The position numbers and the translations under genes are program-made. DNA of 64,000 nucleotides from Phaeobacter sp. 22II1-1F12B. Its GTDB lineage: Bacteria > Pseudomonadota > Alphaproteobacteria > Rhodobacterales > Rhodobacteraceae. The stretch is taken from the NCBI RefSeq assembly GCF_002210165.1, contig NZ_AQQP01000007.1, positions 124,001-188,000 of the forward strand, written 5' to 3'. Positions 35,075-44,190 of the stretch are shown piece after piece (positions within the stretch are counted from its first letter, which is position 1; each line of letters opens with the position of its first letter). Below the pieces are notes generated by a model. It had not been told where the DNA came from. It saw nothing but the letters and a program-made list of their open reading frames with translations, and searched no databases.

Positions 35075-35923
35075 CTAACTGATTCCGTGACCGCCTTCGT
35101 AGGCACTTGGCGCCGGTTCCTGCCATCCAGCCAAGTCATTGGCCGCCGGAGCAAATATCTCCACATGCAAAGGATGGCACGCCGCCGTGTCGCTTGAATG
35201 TTCCGAGCTGCAATCCCCGCCGGGACAGGCGCTGAGCGATCCGATTAGATCGATCTCGGCAAAGAACTCAAGATAATCGCCGGGCCGTACAGGGCTGGCT
35301 TTCATGAAATATTGCCCGGTATCGCGGGTGAACCCCGTACACATGAAAACGTTCAGCACATCATGCACGCGAGTCTCGGCGACCTCCACGGGCATATCCA
35401 GATAGGCGGACAGGCTGCGCGTCAGGTTCGAATGGCAGCAGTGATGGTAAGAGCCACCGGACAGCAGCGCGCCGGTATAAGGGTCGCAGCGTGTTCCGAT
35501 CACGTCATGAACCGAGCCGCCGAATGCGTCGATACCGTACCAGTCCAGCGTGTCCTCAATGATCGTCGCCATCGGTCGCATGTTTGGAAAACTCGACCAC
35601 AAACGATCGCCGGTGCTGACATGGGTGCCGTGCAGCGCGCGGGTCTTGCCGGAATAGAACCTTTCGGAAATGTCATTCGCGTTCCACAGGTTGAGATCGC
35701 CAACCTGCGGCCCCTCCACCGATGAAATACGAAAGAAATGCCCCGCTGGCACGCGAAAGCAGCGCGCATCCCGGGGCGGCACCATAACCTCATCCGTCGA
35801 CAAGGCCCCTGCCCTCGCCGCGCGGTAGAGCGAGAGATCGGGTTTCGGCAGGGTCTCGGTCGGGTAACAGATCACCGGCGCAATCGCGCGGCGGGCCTCT
35901 GCATCATCTGGAGCATCATTCAT
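35075..35923 (-). CDS. DUF1989 (urea carboxylase-associated) family protein
   Basis: The 282-residue protein contains the DUF1989 fold: VPPRDARCFRVPAGHFFRI, GPQVGDLNLWNANDISERF, then GGSYHHCCHSNLTRSL and DVLNVFMCTGFT with clustered His/Cys residues that may bind a metal. Family members often sit near urea or guanidine carboxylase genes, but none is present here. The start is uncertain: ATG at 35923 is used; a GTG at 35953 would add ten residues. The biochemical role is unknown. Confidence 0.78.
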   Translation of the reverse strand: MNDAPDDAEARRAIAPVICYPTETLPKPDLSLYRAARAGALSTDEVMVPPRDARCFRVPAGHFFRISSVEGPQVGDLNLWNANDISERFYSGKTRALHGTHVSTGDRLWSSFPNMRPMATIIEDTLDWYGIDAFGGSVHDVIGTRCDPYTGALLSGGSYHHCCHSNLTRSLSAYLDMPVEVAETRVHDVLNVFMCTGFTRDTGQYFMKASPVRPGDYLEFFAEIDLIGSLSACPGGDCSSEHSSDTAACHPLHVEIFAPAANDLAGWQEPAPSAYEGGHGIS

Positions 35924-35963
35924 GCCAGCACGTTGCGTCGAAACAGCAGGCACCGCAAGCCCG

Positions 35964-36158
35964 TCACGTTTTCAGACAGGTCTGCGGCGGTTTGCCTGTA
36001 TCGCTCATGACTTCAGCACCGCAGGCGGCACAGCGGAAAAAGCTTTGCTCTTCCGTGTCGCGCCGCTTGTCCATGCGCCACCGGCAACCGCGGGTTTCGG
36101 GGCGCGAATAGATCATGATCAGCACAAGGGCGACGATAAAGATGATGGGATAGATCAT
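35964..36158 (-). CDS. Small membrane protein with CxxC
   Basis: A 64-residue protein with one N-terminal helix (YPIIFIVALVLIMIY) and a C-terminal FRCAACGAEV that looks like half a zinc ribbon, plus another cysteine near the end. AGGGATC precedes the ATG. It is unrecognised, but the ribosome-binding site and composition support a real gene. Confidence 0.6.
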   Translation of the reverse strand: MIYPIIFIVALVLIMIYSRPETRGCRWRMDKRRDTEEQSFFRCAACGAEVMSDTGKPPQTCLKT

Positions 36159-36202
36159 GTCCGATCCCTATCCCCTTTCCTGCCCGAATTGCAAAACCCT
36201 GA

Positions 36203-36346
36203 TCAGGCGACTTCTGCGTAATCGAAAAGATCGGGTTCGCGTGTTTCAGCTTCGGCTTTTTCGGCCGGGGTGAAATAATCCCAAGCTTCTTCAAGCAAGG
36301 CGAGCGCACGTTGAGCGGGGGTCTGGTTCTGATGGTCTTCCAGCAT
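36203..36346 (-). CDS. Small acidic hypothetical protein (47 aa)
   Basis: MLEDHQNQTPAQRALALLEE begins a 47-residue helical, acidic protein. AGGAGAGA lies 6-7 bases before the ATG, a strong ribosome-binding site. A longer open frame upstream is a non-coding shadow. Function unknown; a regulatory or adaptor peptide is possible. Confidence 0.65.
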   Translation of the reverse strand: MLEDHQNQTPAQRALALLEEAWDYFTPAEKAEAETREPDLFDYAEVA

Positions 36347-36462
36347 GGGAGTCTCTCCTGGACGTGTTTTCCTCCCTGCCCCCCATGTACTCCGACCGCC
36401 TGCGGATGACCTCCGATGAAACCGAAAACACGCCATGCATTCGGCGCAATGCTTACCCAAGG

Positions 36463-36909
36463 TTAGTTTAGCCGCCAGACCTGCAGGGTCTCTGTATCCA
36501 CCACCCAGTCCACCGTCAGTGTCGGGCAGCAACGCGGATCGTTCGGCCCCGGCATCGTCGTCTTTAGCCGGACCTGACCGGGGTAGAAATTCGCCTCGCG
36601 CGGGCTTGTGCCGAAAACCTCGACCGGGCCGATGAAATGCCATCCGTCGGGTTTGCGCTTGAAAAGCCCGGCGTTCAGCATTGTCGCGTTACCACCGTCG
36701 CGATTGTCAAAGTAGTGAAAGATCAGCGCGGTTTCCGCGACACCGGGATCGGGATCATTCGAAAACAGGATCGGCGCCCTGTCGCCAGGCCGGACATCCA
36801 GCACCTGTGCGGTCAGCGGAGAGATAAAGCTCCAGTCCTGCGCGACAGCAGGACCGGAAAAAAGGGAAAACGCCAGCAAAAACCCTGCCAGCGTTCTCCG
36901 CGTATGCAT
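36463..36909 (-). CDS. Small exported protein downstream of sdhB
   Basis: A 148-residue protein with a signal peptide ending PAVAQ and a mature part that includes YFDNRDGGNATMLNAGLF and a CC pair in DPRCCPTLTVDWVV. Its ATG overlaps the sdhB stop by one base (TGATG), so it is co-translated with the succinate dehydrogenase genes. I know no function. Its linkage suggests a role in the periplasm connected with respiration or simply use of the strong sdh transcript. Confidence 0.75.
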   Translation of the reverse strand: MHTRRTLAGFLLAFSLFSGPAVAQDWSFISPLTAQVLDVRPGDRAPILFSNDPDPGVAETALIFHYFDNRDGGNATMLNAGLFKRKPDGWHFIGPVEVFGTSPREANFYPGQVRLKTTMPGPNDPRCCPTLTVDWVVDTETLQVWRLN

Positions 36910-37688
36910 CAGACGGCGCGCTCCACCATCATCTTCTTGATCTCTGCAATTGCCTTGGCCGGGTTCAGGCCCTTGGGGCAGGTCTTGGTGCAGTTCATGA
37001 TCGTGTGGCAGCGATACAGCTTGAACGGGTCTTCCAGCCCGTCCAGACGCTCGCCCGTGGCCTCGTCGCGGCTGTCGATGATCCAGCGATAGGCATGGAG
37101 CAATGCGGCCGGCCCAAGGTAACGGTCGCCATTCCACCAATAGCTCGGGCAGGATGTCGAGCACGACGCGCACATCACGCATTCATACAACCCGTCAAGC
37201 TTCTTGCGGTCCTCGATGGACTGCTTCCACTCTTTCGCGGGACGGTTCGTCTTGGTTTCGAGCCACGGCATGATGCTGGCGTGCTGGGCATAGAAATGCG
37301 TCAAGTCCGGGATCAGGTCGCGCACCACCGGCATATGCGGCAGCGGATAGATCTTTACGTCACCCTTGACCTCGTCCAGCCCGTAGATACAGGCCAGCGT
37401 GTTGATCCCGTCGATGTTCATCGCACAAGAGCCGCAGATCCCTTCGCGGCAGGACCGGCGGAAGGTCAGCGTCGGGTCGATCTCGTTCTTGATCTTGATG
37501 AGCGCGTCCAGAACCATCGGGCCGCACTTGTCCATATCAAGGAAATAGGTATCGACGCGCGGGTTTTCCCCGTCATCGGGCGACCAGCGATAGATGTCGA
37601 ACTTGCGAACGTTCGTCGCGCCCTCGGGCTTGGGCCATGTCTTGCCCTTCTTCATGCGCGAATTCTTGGGAAGTGTCAGTTGTACCAT
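36909..37688 (-). CDS. sdhB: Succinate dehydrogenase iron-sulfur subunit
   Basis: SdhB passes electrons from the flavin subunit to quinone through 2Fe-2S, 4Fe-4S and 3Fe-4S clusters. The 259-residue protein shows the cysteine sets in order: [12 protein letters not shown] (N-terminal ferredoxin domain), [16 protein letters not shown], and [24 protein letters not shown] precedes the ATG. It is the fourth gene of sdhCDAB. Confidence 0.98.
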   Translation of the reverse strand: MVQLTLPKNSRMKKGKTWPKPEGATNVRKFDIYRWSPDDGENPRVDTYFLDMDKCGPMVLDALIKIKNEIDPTLTFRRSCREGICGSCAMNIDGINTLACIYGLDEVKGDVKIYPLPHMPVVRDLIPDLTHFYAQHASIMPWLETKTNRPAKEWKQSIEDRKKLDGLYECVMCASCSTSCPSYWWNGDRYLGPAALLHAYRWIIDSRDEATGERLDGLEDPFKLYRCHTIMNCTKTCPKGLNPAKAIAEIKKMMVERAV

Positions 37689-37698
37689 TTTGCTCTCC

Positions 37699-39504
37699 TC
37701 AGAACGTCCGTTCTTTCGGCGCGATCTTCTTCAGCGAGATACCACCTTCGGCCTCGGTGCTGAGCGGATCCTTGATCACGTCGCGATAGGTCAGCTTGAC
37801 GTTTTTGCCGTCGAGATGCGCAATCGTGTGCACCCGCCAGTTTTCGTCGTCGCGGGCTGTGAAATCCTCGTGCGCATGGGCGCCACGGCTTTCCTTGCGG
37901 GCCTCGGCACCGGCGATGGTCGCCAGCGCGTTCGGCATCAGGTTCGTGAGCTCCAGCGTTTCCATCAGGTCCGAGTTCCAGACAAGGCTGCGGTCCGTGA
38001 CCTTAATGTCGCTCAGCTTGGCCGCGATGGCATCCATCTTCTCGACGCCTTCCGAGAGCGTTTTCGAGGTCCGGAACACCGCCGCATCCGCCTGCATGGT
38101 GCGCTGCATCTCAAGCCGCAGTTCTGCCGTCGGCACGGCGCCATTGGCGTTGCGGAAATGATCGAACCGATCAAAGGCCGCATCCACGCTCGCCTGGTTG
38201 AGCACCGGGTTCTTGCTCGACGGATCGACAACCTTACCGGCCCGGATCGCAGCCGCACGGCCGAACACCACGAGGTCGATCAGCGAGTTCGAGCCCAGAC
38301 GGTTCGCGCCATGCACGCTGGCACAACCAGCCTCGCCCACGGCCATCAGGCCCGGCACGATGGCGTTGGAGTCGCTCTCGGTCGGGTTCAGCACTTCGCC
38401 CCAGTAGTTGGTCGGAATGCCACCCATGTTGTAATGGACCGTCGGCAGAACCGGGATCGGTTCCTTGGTCACGTCGACACCGGCAAAAATCTTGGCCGAT
38501 TCCGAGATGCCCGGCAGCCGTTCCGCCAGCGCTTCGGCAGGCAGGTGGCTCAGGTTCAGGTGGATGTGGTCACCATGTTCACCAACGCCACGGCCTTCGC
38601 GGATCTCCATCGTCATCGAGCGCGAGACGTAGTCCCGCGGCGCGAGATCCTTGTAGGTCGGCGCGTAGCGTTCCATGAAACGCTCGCCTTCAGAGTTGGT
38701 GAGGTAGCCGCCTTCGCCACGTGCGCCCTCGGTAATCAGGCAGCCCGACCCGTAAATGCCGGTCGGGTGGAACTGCACAAACTCCATGTCCTGCAGCGCA
38801 AGACCTGCGCGCGCCACCATGCCGCCACCGTCACCGGTGCAGGTATGGGCCGAGGTCGCGCTGAAATAGGCACGGCCGTAACCGCCCGTCGCCAGCACCA
38901 CCATCTTGGCGTTGAAGACGTGCATGGTGCCGTCGTCGAGCTTCCAGCAAACAACACCCTGACACTGCCCGTCCTCGGACATGATCAGGTCGATGGCGAA
39001 GTATTCAACGTAGAACTCGGCGTTGTTCTTCAGCGACTGGCCGTAAAGCGTGTGCAGGATCGCGTGGCCGGTCCGGTCTGCCGCGGCACAGGTCCGCTGC
39101 ACCGGGGGGCCTTCGCCGAATTCAGTCGTGTGGCCACCGAACGGGCGCTGGTAGATCTTGCCCTCTTCGGTGCGCGAGAAGGGCACACCGTAGTGTTCCA
39201 GTTCATATACCGCCTTGGGCGCTTCGCGGGCGAGGTATTCCATCGCATCCGTGTCGCCCAGCCAGTCCGACCCCTTGACGGTGTCATACATGTGCCACTG
39301 CCAGTTGTCCGGACCCATGTTGGACAGCGAAGCGGCGATCCCGCCCTGCGCCGCAACCGTGTGCGAACGCGTCGGGAAAACCTTGGTCACGCAGGCGGTG
39401 CGCAGCCCCTGCTCGGCCATGCCGAGCGTCGCACGCAAGCCCGCGCCACCGGCGCCGACAACTACGACGTCATATTCATGCGTCTCGTATTCGTATGCGG
39501 CCAT
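37699..39504 (-). CDS. sdhA: Succinate dehydrogenase flavoprotein subunit
   Basis: SdhA oxidises succinate to fumarate on covalently bound FAD. The 601-residue protein has the dinucleotide fold [16 protein letters not shown], the FAD-linking histidine in [14 protein letters not shown], and the active-site region [23 protein letters not shown]. The ATG has AAGGAG upstream. Downstream spacing to sdhB is 10 bp. Confidence 0.98.
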   Translation of the reverse strand: MAAYEYETHEYDVVVVGAGGAGLRATLGMAEQGLRTACVTKVFPTRSHTVAAQGGIAASLSNMGPDNWQWHMYDTVKGSDWLGDTDAMEYLAREAPKAVYELEHYGVPFSRTEEGKIYQRPFGGHTTEFGEGPPVQRTCAAADRTGHAILHTLYGQSLKNNAEFYVEYFAIDLIMSEDGQCQGVVCWKLDDGTMHVFNAKMVVLATGGYGRAYFSATSAHTCTGDGGGMVARAGLALQDMEFVQFHPTGIYGSGCLITEGARGEGGYLTNSEGERFMERYAPTYKDLAPRDYVSRSMTMEIREGRGVGEHGDHIHLNLSHLPAEALAERLPGISESAKIFAGVDVTKEPIPVLPTVHYNMGGIPTNYWGEVLNPTESDSNAIVPGLMAVGEAGCASVHGANRLGSNSLIDLVVFGRAAAIRAGKVVDPSSKNPVLNQASVDAAFDRFDHFRNANGAVPTAELRLEMQRTMQADAAVFRTSKTLSEGVEKMDAIAAKLSDIKVTDRSLVWNSDLMETLELTNLMPNALATIAGAEARKESRGAHAHEDFTARDDENWRVHTIAHLDGKNVKLTYRDVIKDPLSTEAEGGISLKKIAPKERTF

Positions 39505-39514
39505 TTTAGTCTCC

Positions 39515-39886
39515 TTACAGGGCGAGCTTGATCAGCGCATAGACGGACACTGCGATGATGGCGTAGGCCACGCAGGTAACGGCGATGATCGTAATGCGGC
39601 CCGTGAAGCCGTGAACATAGTCCTCAATCGCCATCTGGGCGCCGGACTTAAAGTGAAGCATCCCGACCCAGATCGTCAGCGCGGCGACGATGGCGGGGAA
39701 CGGACGGCTGTAATAGGCGGTGACCTCTTCATAGGTGCCGCCCAGCGCCGAGCCAAAGGTAAAGACGAACAGCGGCACCAGAATGATCAGCGCAATCGAG
39801 CTGATCTGCATATGCCAGTGATGTTCGGTGCCGGATTTGGCCGAACCAAGGCCAACGGCGCGCTTGCGGTCGGTAAGATAACGCAT
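39515..39886 (-). CDS. sdhD: Succinate dehydrogenase membrane anchor subunit
   Basis: A 123-residue protein with three membrane helices that anchors SdhAB. Features are [16 protein letters not shown] at the N-terminus and [16 protein letters not shown] before the third helix. GAGGAGG lies just upstream of the ATG. It sits between sdhC and sdhA with 10-bp gaps. Confidence 0.95.
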   Translation of the reverse strand: MRYLTDRKRAVGLGSAKSGTEHHWHMQISSIALIILVPLFVFTFGSALGGTYEEVTAYYSRPFPAIVAALTIWVGMLHFKSGAQMAIEDYVHGFTGRITIIAVTCVAYAIIAVSVYALIKLAL

Positions 39887-39896
39887 CTGGGCCTCC

Positions 39897-40286
39897 TCAG
39901 ACGATGATGACGGTCAAAAGCGTCAGGACAACAGAACCGCCAATGACGATCCAGCCAAGCTTGTCGGCGGTTTCCATCTCAAGGCACAGCCCCTGATCCC
40001 AGATCAGGTGCCGGATACCCGCCAGCGAGTGATACCAGAGCCCTAGCACCGAGAAGAACATGATGAGATCGCCGATAAACGAGGTGACGAACCAGTCGGC
40101 CCGGTTGAAAGCGGCCTCGGACGTGGCGGCGGCAAGCAACCACCAGGCGATCATCAGCGCGGCCACGATCATCGCGTTTCCGGTGATACGGGTCAGGATA
40201 GACGTGACAGAGTTGAGCTGAGGCCTGTAGTATTTCCCCAACATAAAGGGTGACAGCGGGCGATTGCCCCGATTGACATCGGCCAT
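39897..40286 (-). CDS. sdhC: Succinate dehydrogenase cytochrome b556 subunit
   Basis: The 129-residue SdhC has the family pattern RPLSPFMLGKYYRPQLNSVTSILTRITG and the haem-region WYHSLAGIRHLIWD, with three membrane helices. It helps bind haem b and ubiquinone. AAAGGAG precedes the ATG at 40286. It is the first gene of sdhCDAB; a pair of TGTGATCACA-type sites lies 116 bp upstream. Confidence 0.96.
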   Translation of the reverse strand: MADVNRGNRPLSPFMLGKYYRPQLNSVTSILTRITGNAMIVAALMIAWWLLAAATSEAAFNRADWFVTSFIGDLIMFFSVLGLWYHSLAGIRHLIWDQGLCLEMETADKLGWIVIGGSVVLTLLTVIIV

Positions 40287-40401
40287 CTTGGCTCCTTTCA
40301 GGTTGGCTGCCCCCGTTAATAATGGATTTTTGCGCCGTGTCACGCGGCTGCATCCATAAAAGGCGCGGTTTTTTGGCGCGGCTGGCAATGTTTCCACATT
40401 T

Positions 40402-40432
40402 TGTGATCACGAAGTTTTCCGCTGTGATCACA
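40402..40432 (-). promoter_or_regulatory. Paired TGTGATCACA operators upstream of sdhC
   Basis: TGTGATCACA at 40423-40432 and TGTGATCACG at 40402-40411 start exactly 21 bp apart, two helical turns. The proximal copy ends 116 bp before the sdhC ATG. Read toward the gene, the pair matches that upstream of sucC at 46652-46682 in sites, spacing, flanks (CACAAA then TGT) and distance. The remainder of the 40287-40559 gap has no gene. The regulator is unknown; the palindrome type is compatible with a GntR-like dimer. Confidence 0.65.
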
Positions 40433-40559
40433 CTAGCGCGGATTAAACCCGTTTCGAGGCGACTCGTTAAATTCTTACTGAAAATCTGCGAATTACGCCG
40501 TCTGTCGCGGCGCGTTCATTTTCACACAGCACCTTGCTCGCCCGCGAAACTACCGCCGA

Positions 40560-41150
40560 TCAAAGCCTCTCCAGTTGCTCCATCGGCGCCCATCCGGCCT
40601 TTACCGCGCGGTTTTCGGGATCGAACCTGTACCAGTTGCCGCCGCCCTTCTGATCATGGCTCCGGCTGATCGGTTTCCCGGCCAGTGCGCACCACAAAAG
40701 CGTCCCCACCGCCCCATGTCCGACAAAGACAAGAGGCCCCTCGGGGACCGTGCGCACGACCTCATTCACTTCGCGCAGAATACGCTGCTGCGCCGCCTCG
40801 GCGGTTTCCCAGCCACGCACCGGCTCTCCGGGACGGGCAAAGAACTGATCCGCAACCTGCTCGAACTCCTCGCGCGGCAGGTATCCCGTCGCCGAGCGGT
40901 TGTTCTCGTGCATGTTCGGGCGCGTGATAACGGGATTCCCACTCCGGAGAGCCAGTGGAGCGGCAGTTTCCAGCGCCTTGCGCTCGTCGCTCGAAACCAC
41001 CTGCGCGCCAGACAGGCCGCGCAACCGGGCGACAAGCGCCTCGGCCCGCGCCAGACCAACGGCGGAAAGAGACCAGTCAGTCACCTCTCGCGCCGGGTCG
41101 ATTTCGACTTCCGGGTGGCTCAGATAGATCGCCCGGAACCCGTTGCTCAC
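40560..41150 (-). CDS. Histidine phosphatase superfamily protein
   Basis: A 196-residue protein of the phosphoglycerate-mutase-like fold. The usual RHG motif reads LSHPE (AIYLSHPEVEIDP): the catalytic histidine remains but the preceding arginine is lost. The second histidine is in LVFVGHGAVGTLLW. Loss of the arginine may alter or abolish phosphatase activity. The GTG at 41150, overlapping the mch stop (GTGA), is used; an ATG at 41168 would add six residues. Substrate unknown. Confidence 0.7.
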   Translation of the reverse strand: MSNGFRAIYLSHPEVEIDPAREVTDWSLSAVGLARAEALVARLRGLSGAQVVSSDERKALETAAPLALRSGNPVITRPNMHENNRSATGYLPREEFEQVADQFFARPGEPVRGWETAEAAQQRILREVNEVVRTVPEGPLVFVGHGAVGTLLWCALAGKPISRSHDQKGGGNWYRFDPENRAVKAGWAPMEQLERL

Positions 41151-42178
41151 AGCGGCATCAATGCCCAATAGTCAAGATCAAGCAGCACCTCGGACAGATA
41201 CTTGCCATCCTCGCCTTTCAGCTTGAACGGTTCTCCGCCCTTGGTCGCGACCAGCCGCAACCGGATCGCACCGACACCCGGCGCGCTTGTTTCGGCCTTG
41301 TCCAGCACCTCGGACCACGCCTTGACCGTATCGCCCGAGAAGCACGGGTTCGCATGCGCACCACCATTCAGCCCGACGATCATCTGCGCGTTCGCCAGCC
41401 CGTTAAAGGACAGCGCCCGCGCCATCGAAATCACATGCCCGCCATAGATCAGACGTTGCCCATCGGGCCGGAAGGTCGCGTCGAAATGCACCTTGGCCGT
41501 GTTCTGCCACAGCCGCGTGGCGATCATGTGCTCGGCTTCCTCGATGGTCACCCCGTCCACATGATCGATGGTCTCGCCGATTTCGTAATCGCTCCAGCGA
41601 TGCGACTCTCCGGCCAGCGCAAAATCATAACCGCTGAAATCCAGCCCATCCGGGATCACCAGATCCTCTGGCGCCACCACCTTGCTCAGTTCTGGCACCA
41701 CCGTTTCCGGCGCAGGCGCGTCGAGGTCGCTCTTGCGCACCATTACCCAGCGCACGTATTCCATGACGGTCTCGTCCCGCTGGTTCACACCGCGAGAGCG
41801 TACATAAACCACCCCGGTCTTGCCGTTCGAGTTCTGCTTGAGCCCGATCACCTCGGATTCCGACCGCAGCGTATCCCCCGCCCAGACCGGTTTCAGCCAG
41901 CGCCCCTCGGCATAGCCAAGATTCGCCACCGCGTTCAGCGACACATCCGGCACCGTTTTGCCGAATACGACGTGAAACGCTGCCAGATCATCGATGGGGC
42001 TTGCCGCCAAACCACTGGCGCGGGCGAACTCATCCGACGAATAAAGCGCATGCCGCGCCGGGTAGAGCGCATGATAAAGCGCACGTTCCCCTCCGGAAAC
42101 GGTACGCGGCACCGCGTGGGTCAGAACCTGACCCAGTTGGTAATCCTCAAAGAAACGGCCGGGGTTGGTCTTGGCCAT
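41147..42178 (-). CDS. mch: Mesaconyl-CoA hydratase (MaoC-type)
   Basis: Mch hydrates mesaconyl-CoA to beta-methylmalyl-CoA in the ethylmalonyl-CoA pathway. The 343-residue protein has two hot-dog modules; FFEDYQLGQVLTHAVPRTVSGGE opens the first and DYEIGETIDHVDGVTIEEAEHM the second. Length and sequence style fit the Mch group rather than single-domain MaoC proteins. GGGAGAG lies upstream of the ATG, which overlaps the DUF1737 stop by one base. Mcl2 is encoded 1 kb upstream on the same strand. Confidence 0.9.
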   Translation of the reverse strand: MAKTNPGRFFEDYQLGQVLTHAVPRTVSGGERALYHALYPARHALYSSDEFARASGLAASPIDDLAAFHVVFGKTVPDVSLNAVANLGYAEGRWLKPVWAGDTLRSESEVIGLKQNSNGKTGVVYVRSRGVNQRDETVMEYVRWVMVRKSDLDAPAPETVVPELSKVVAPEDLVIPDGLDFSGYDFALAGESHRWSDYEIGETIDHVDGVTIEEAEHMIATRLWQNTAKVHFDATFRPDGQRLIYGGHVISMARALSFNGLANAQMIVGLNGGAHANPCFSGDTVKAWSEVLDKAETSAPGVGAIRLRLVATKGGEPFKLKGEDGKYLSEVLLDLDYWALMPL

Positions 42179-42381
42179 TACTGCTCTCCCAGCTTGATGT
42201 CCGGCGTATAGGTGCCGTCCACCTCTTTCGTGACCGCCTGCCCGCAACGCATCGACCCGGTTTCTGCATCATGCGCATAGGTCGGAGAGCCGTAAAGCTC
42301 CCACCCCTTGTTCAACGCATCCGTAACCTTATGGCAAAAGGCCGAAGTGTCGTTTTCGCTGAGAAAGCGGTAAAGTTTCAT
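42178..42381 (-). CDS. DUF1737 protein
   Basis: A 67-residue protein with the DUF1737 pattern MKLYRFLSENDTSAFCHKVTDALNKGWELYGSPTY in which the Trp-Glu-Leu-Tyr-Gly core is conserved. AGGAG precedes the ATG. The stop overlaps mch by one base. Function is unknown. Confidence 0.8.
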   Translation of the reverse strand: MKLYRFLSENDTSAFCHKVTDALNKGWELYGSPTYAHDAETGSMRCGQAVTKEVDGTYTPDIKLGEQ

Positions 42382-42401
42382 TCAGATCTCCTGATTTCGG
42401 G

Positions 42402-42947
42402 TTACCCGAAAGGGTTATAGCCAAGCAGCATGTGGATCACGGCGACAACGGCAAAGACCACCACACCGCCAACGACGGCCATGATTTCCTTGCGCACCGG
42501 TGCAGGCTCCGGCGGTGTCCATGTCGGTTCGGTGCGGTTGATCATGACCATCGACACAATCGCCCATACCAACAGCCCGCCCCAGAGAACGAAAGACGGC
42601 GTGTCCCCGTTGACCAGCAGATGCCCCACGCACCAGAGCGAAAAACCGATGAGCTGCGGATGCCGGGTAAGGCGCGTCACGCGCGTCTTCATGCCCGATG
42701 CGGCGAAAAGGTAGAAAGCCACCAGCACCAGCAGGTTGTTGATGCCGGTCATTGCCGGGCTGCGGCCCCAGAAAAAGGCGCCATCCGCGCTGCGATAGCC
42801 GATCACCATCAAAATGATCGACAGAAGCAGCGCGAGCGAGATCGGACCGCGCCCCTTTTCTCCCATACGGGCCCGCGCATCGGGCGCGATGAACTTGAAC
42901 AGATGTGCAAGCGCCCAGAGCAGGACACCGAGAGTGAGGATGAGCAT
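42402..42947 (-). CDS. NnrU-family membrane protein
   Basis: The 181-residue membrane protein shows the NnrU pattern: LILTLGVLLWALAHLFKF, PALTG-like loop, RHPQLIGFSLWCVGHLLVNGD and a final helix. NnrU was linked with nitric oxide and nitrite reduction in Rhodobacter, but most family members occur apart from those genes, as here. The RHP motif is shared with isoprenylcysteine methyltransferase-like proteins. GGAG lies 8 bases before the ATG. Confidence 0.82.
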   Translation of the reverse strand: MLILTLGVLLWALAHLFKFIAPDARARMGEKGRGPISLALLLSIILMVIGYRSADGAFFWGRSPAMTGINNLLVLVAFYLFAASGMKTRVTRLTRHPQLIGFSLWCVGHLLVNGDTPSFVLWGGLLVWAIVSMVMINRTEPTWTPPEPAPVRKEIMAVVGGVVVFAVVAVIHMLLGYNPFG

Positions 42948-42999
42948 GGCTTACTCCGTAAAGCGGCTGGATCTTATGTGAATCCAGTTCACATAGCCC

Positions 43000-43854
43000 T
43001 TATTGCGCCATCGCCGCAATAGCCTCGGCTTTGGCCAGTGTCTTTTGAGCGGTTTCCACGTGCAGGTTCTCGACAATTTTACCATCCACCACGGCAACGC
43101 CCTGCCCCGACTTGTGCGTCTCCTCATAGGCCGAAATCTGACGCCGGGCGAGGTCGACCTCTTCTTCCGACGGCGCAAAGGCACGGTTTGTCACCTCGAC
43201 CTGCGCCGGATGGATCAGGGTCTTGCCGTCAAAGCCCATGTCGCGGCCCTGAATACATTCTTCTTCCAGCCCGTTTTCGTCGAGATAGGCGTTGAACACA
43301 CCATCCACGATGATCAGCCCTTCGGCCTTGGCCGCCAGCAGGCACAGTCCCAGCGCGGTGAGCATCGGTTCACGGTCGGGGCGGAACCGGGTCTGCAATT
43401 CCTTGGCAAGGTCATTGGTGCCCATCACCATGCCCTGCAATTTCGGATGCGCGGCAATTTCGGCGGCGCGCAGCATGCCGCGCGGCGTCTCCATCATCGC
43501 CCAGATCGGCAGATCGCCGGTGATCTCGGCCAGGGCGTCCAGATCGGCAGCACTGTTCACCTTGGGAAGCAGCACCGCGTCGACATCCATTTCGCGCACG
43601 GCTTCGGCATCGGCCTTGCCCCAGGGCGTATCGAACCCGTTGATCCTTACAATCCGCGCCCGATTGCCATATCCGCCGTCTGCAATCGCCTTCGCCAGAA
43701 CCGCGCGCGAGGCGTCTTTTTCCTCGGGCGTCACCGCGTCCTCGAGATCGAAGATGATCGCATCCACCGCCAGACCCCGCGCCTTGTCCAACGCGCGTTC
43801 TTTCGACGCCGGAATATAAAGAACGGAACGGTAGGGGCGATTCATCGGGTCCAT
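43000..43854 (-). CDS. mcl2: (3S)-malyl-CoA thioesterase (Mcl2-type CoA ester lyase fold)
   Basis: The 284-residue protein has the citrate-lyase beta fold: SVLYIPASKERALDKARGL, IIFDLEDAVTPEEK, magnesium-site glutamate in MMETPRGML, and VMGTNDLAKELQTRFRPD. Its length and these segments fit Rhodobacter-type Mcl2, which hydrolyses malyl-CoA to malate, rather than the longer Mcl1 lyase. The ATG at 43854 has GGAGG 5 bases upstream. It sits with mch and completes the exit of the ethylmalonyl-CoA pathway; mcl1 is not in the window. A CGCAATATT element lies 19 bp upstream. Confidence 0.88.
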   Translation of the reverse strand: MDPMNRPYRSVLYIPASKERALDKARGLAVDAIIFDLEDAVTPEEKDASRAVLAKAIADGGYGNRARIVRINGFDTPWGKADAEAVREMDVDAVLLPKVNSAADLDALAEITGDLPIWAMMETPRGMLRAAEIAAHPKLQGMVMGTNDLAKELQTRFRPDREPMLTALGLCLLAAKAEGLIIVDGVFNAYLDENGLEEECIQGRDMGFDGKTLIHPAQVEVTNRAFAPSEEEVDLARRQISAYEETHKSGQGVAVVDGKIVENLHVETAQKTLAKAEAIAAMAQ

Positions 43855-44190
43855 ACTGGCCTCCAAAGGTCATAATATTGCGTGGAAAGGGGCATTTTTT
43901 TACGGAAAGTTCAAGGCGAAATGCGCCGCGATGCAGCAATTGAAGTAAATTCTTCCTATTTGAATGCGCCCGTTAGGCGGGAAATCAAAAGAAAGGGCGC
44001 TCGATTAACCATTTCTCAGCCCGACTCGCCCTAGGTTTTCATATCGGATCCGGGAACTCGGCATTGGCTTACCTGCCTTCTTTAAACAGGCACCGGATTC
44101 CAAAGCATACAAACTGGGCTTTTCCGCCCGGCACACCGGGCGACCGGCGTGCCAGTCCGGATCGGCACGACTCATGGATAGGTATAGAAG
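43855..44190. other. Divergent intergenic region with operator and hairpins
   Basis: The 336-bp gap has no convincing gene. On the minus strand CGCAATATT (43882-43874) continues as ATGACC just before the mcl2 ribosome-binding site. On the plus strand, ahead of the exported-protein gene, two hairpins can form: CGCCCGG/CCGGGCG at 44125-44142 and CGTGCC/GGCACG at 44148-44169. The rest shows nothing I can name. Confidence 0.55.

Noticed and set aside
34855-35082. 75-residue plus-strand frame in the gap upstream of the VPLPA gene
   Set aside because: It lacks a ribosome-binding site and overlaps the end of the DUF1989 gene; the translation looks random. I see no other feature in this 34797-35074 gap.
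37594-39531. Long plus-strand open frame opposite sdhA and the sdhB 5' end
   Set aside because: It is antisense to well-supported sdh genes and has arginine- and histidine-rich, non-family sequence.
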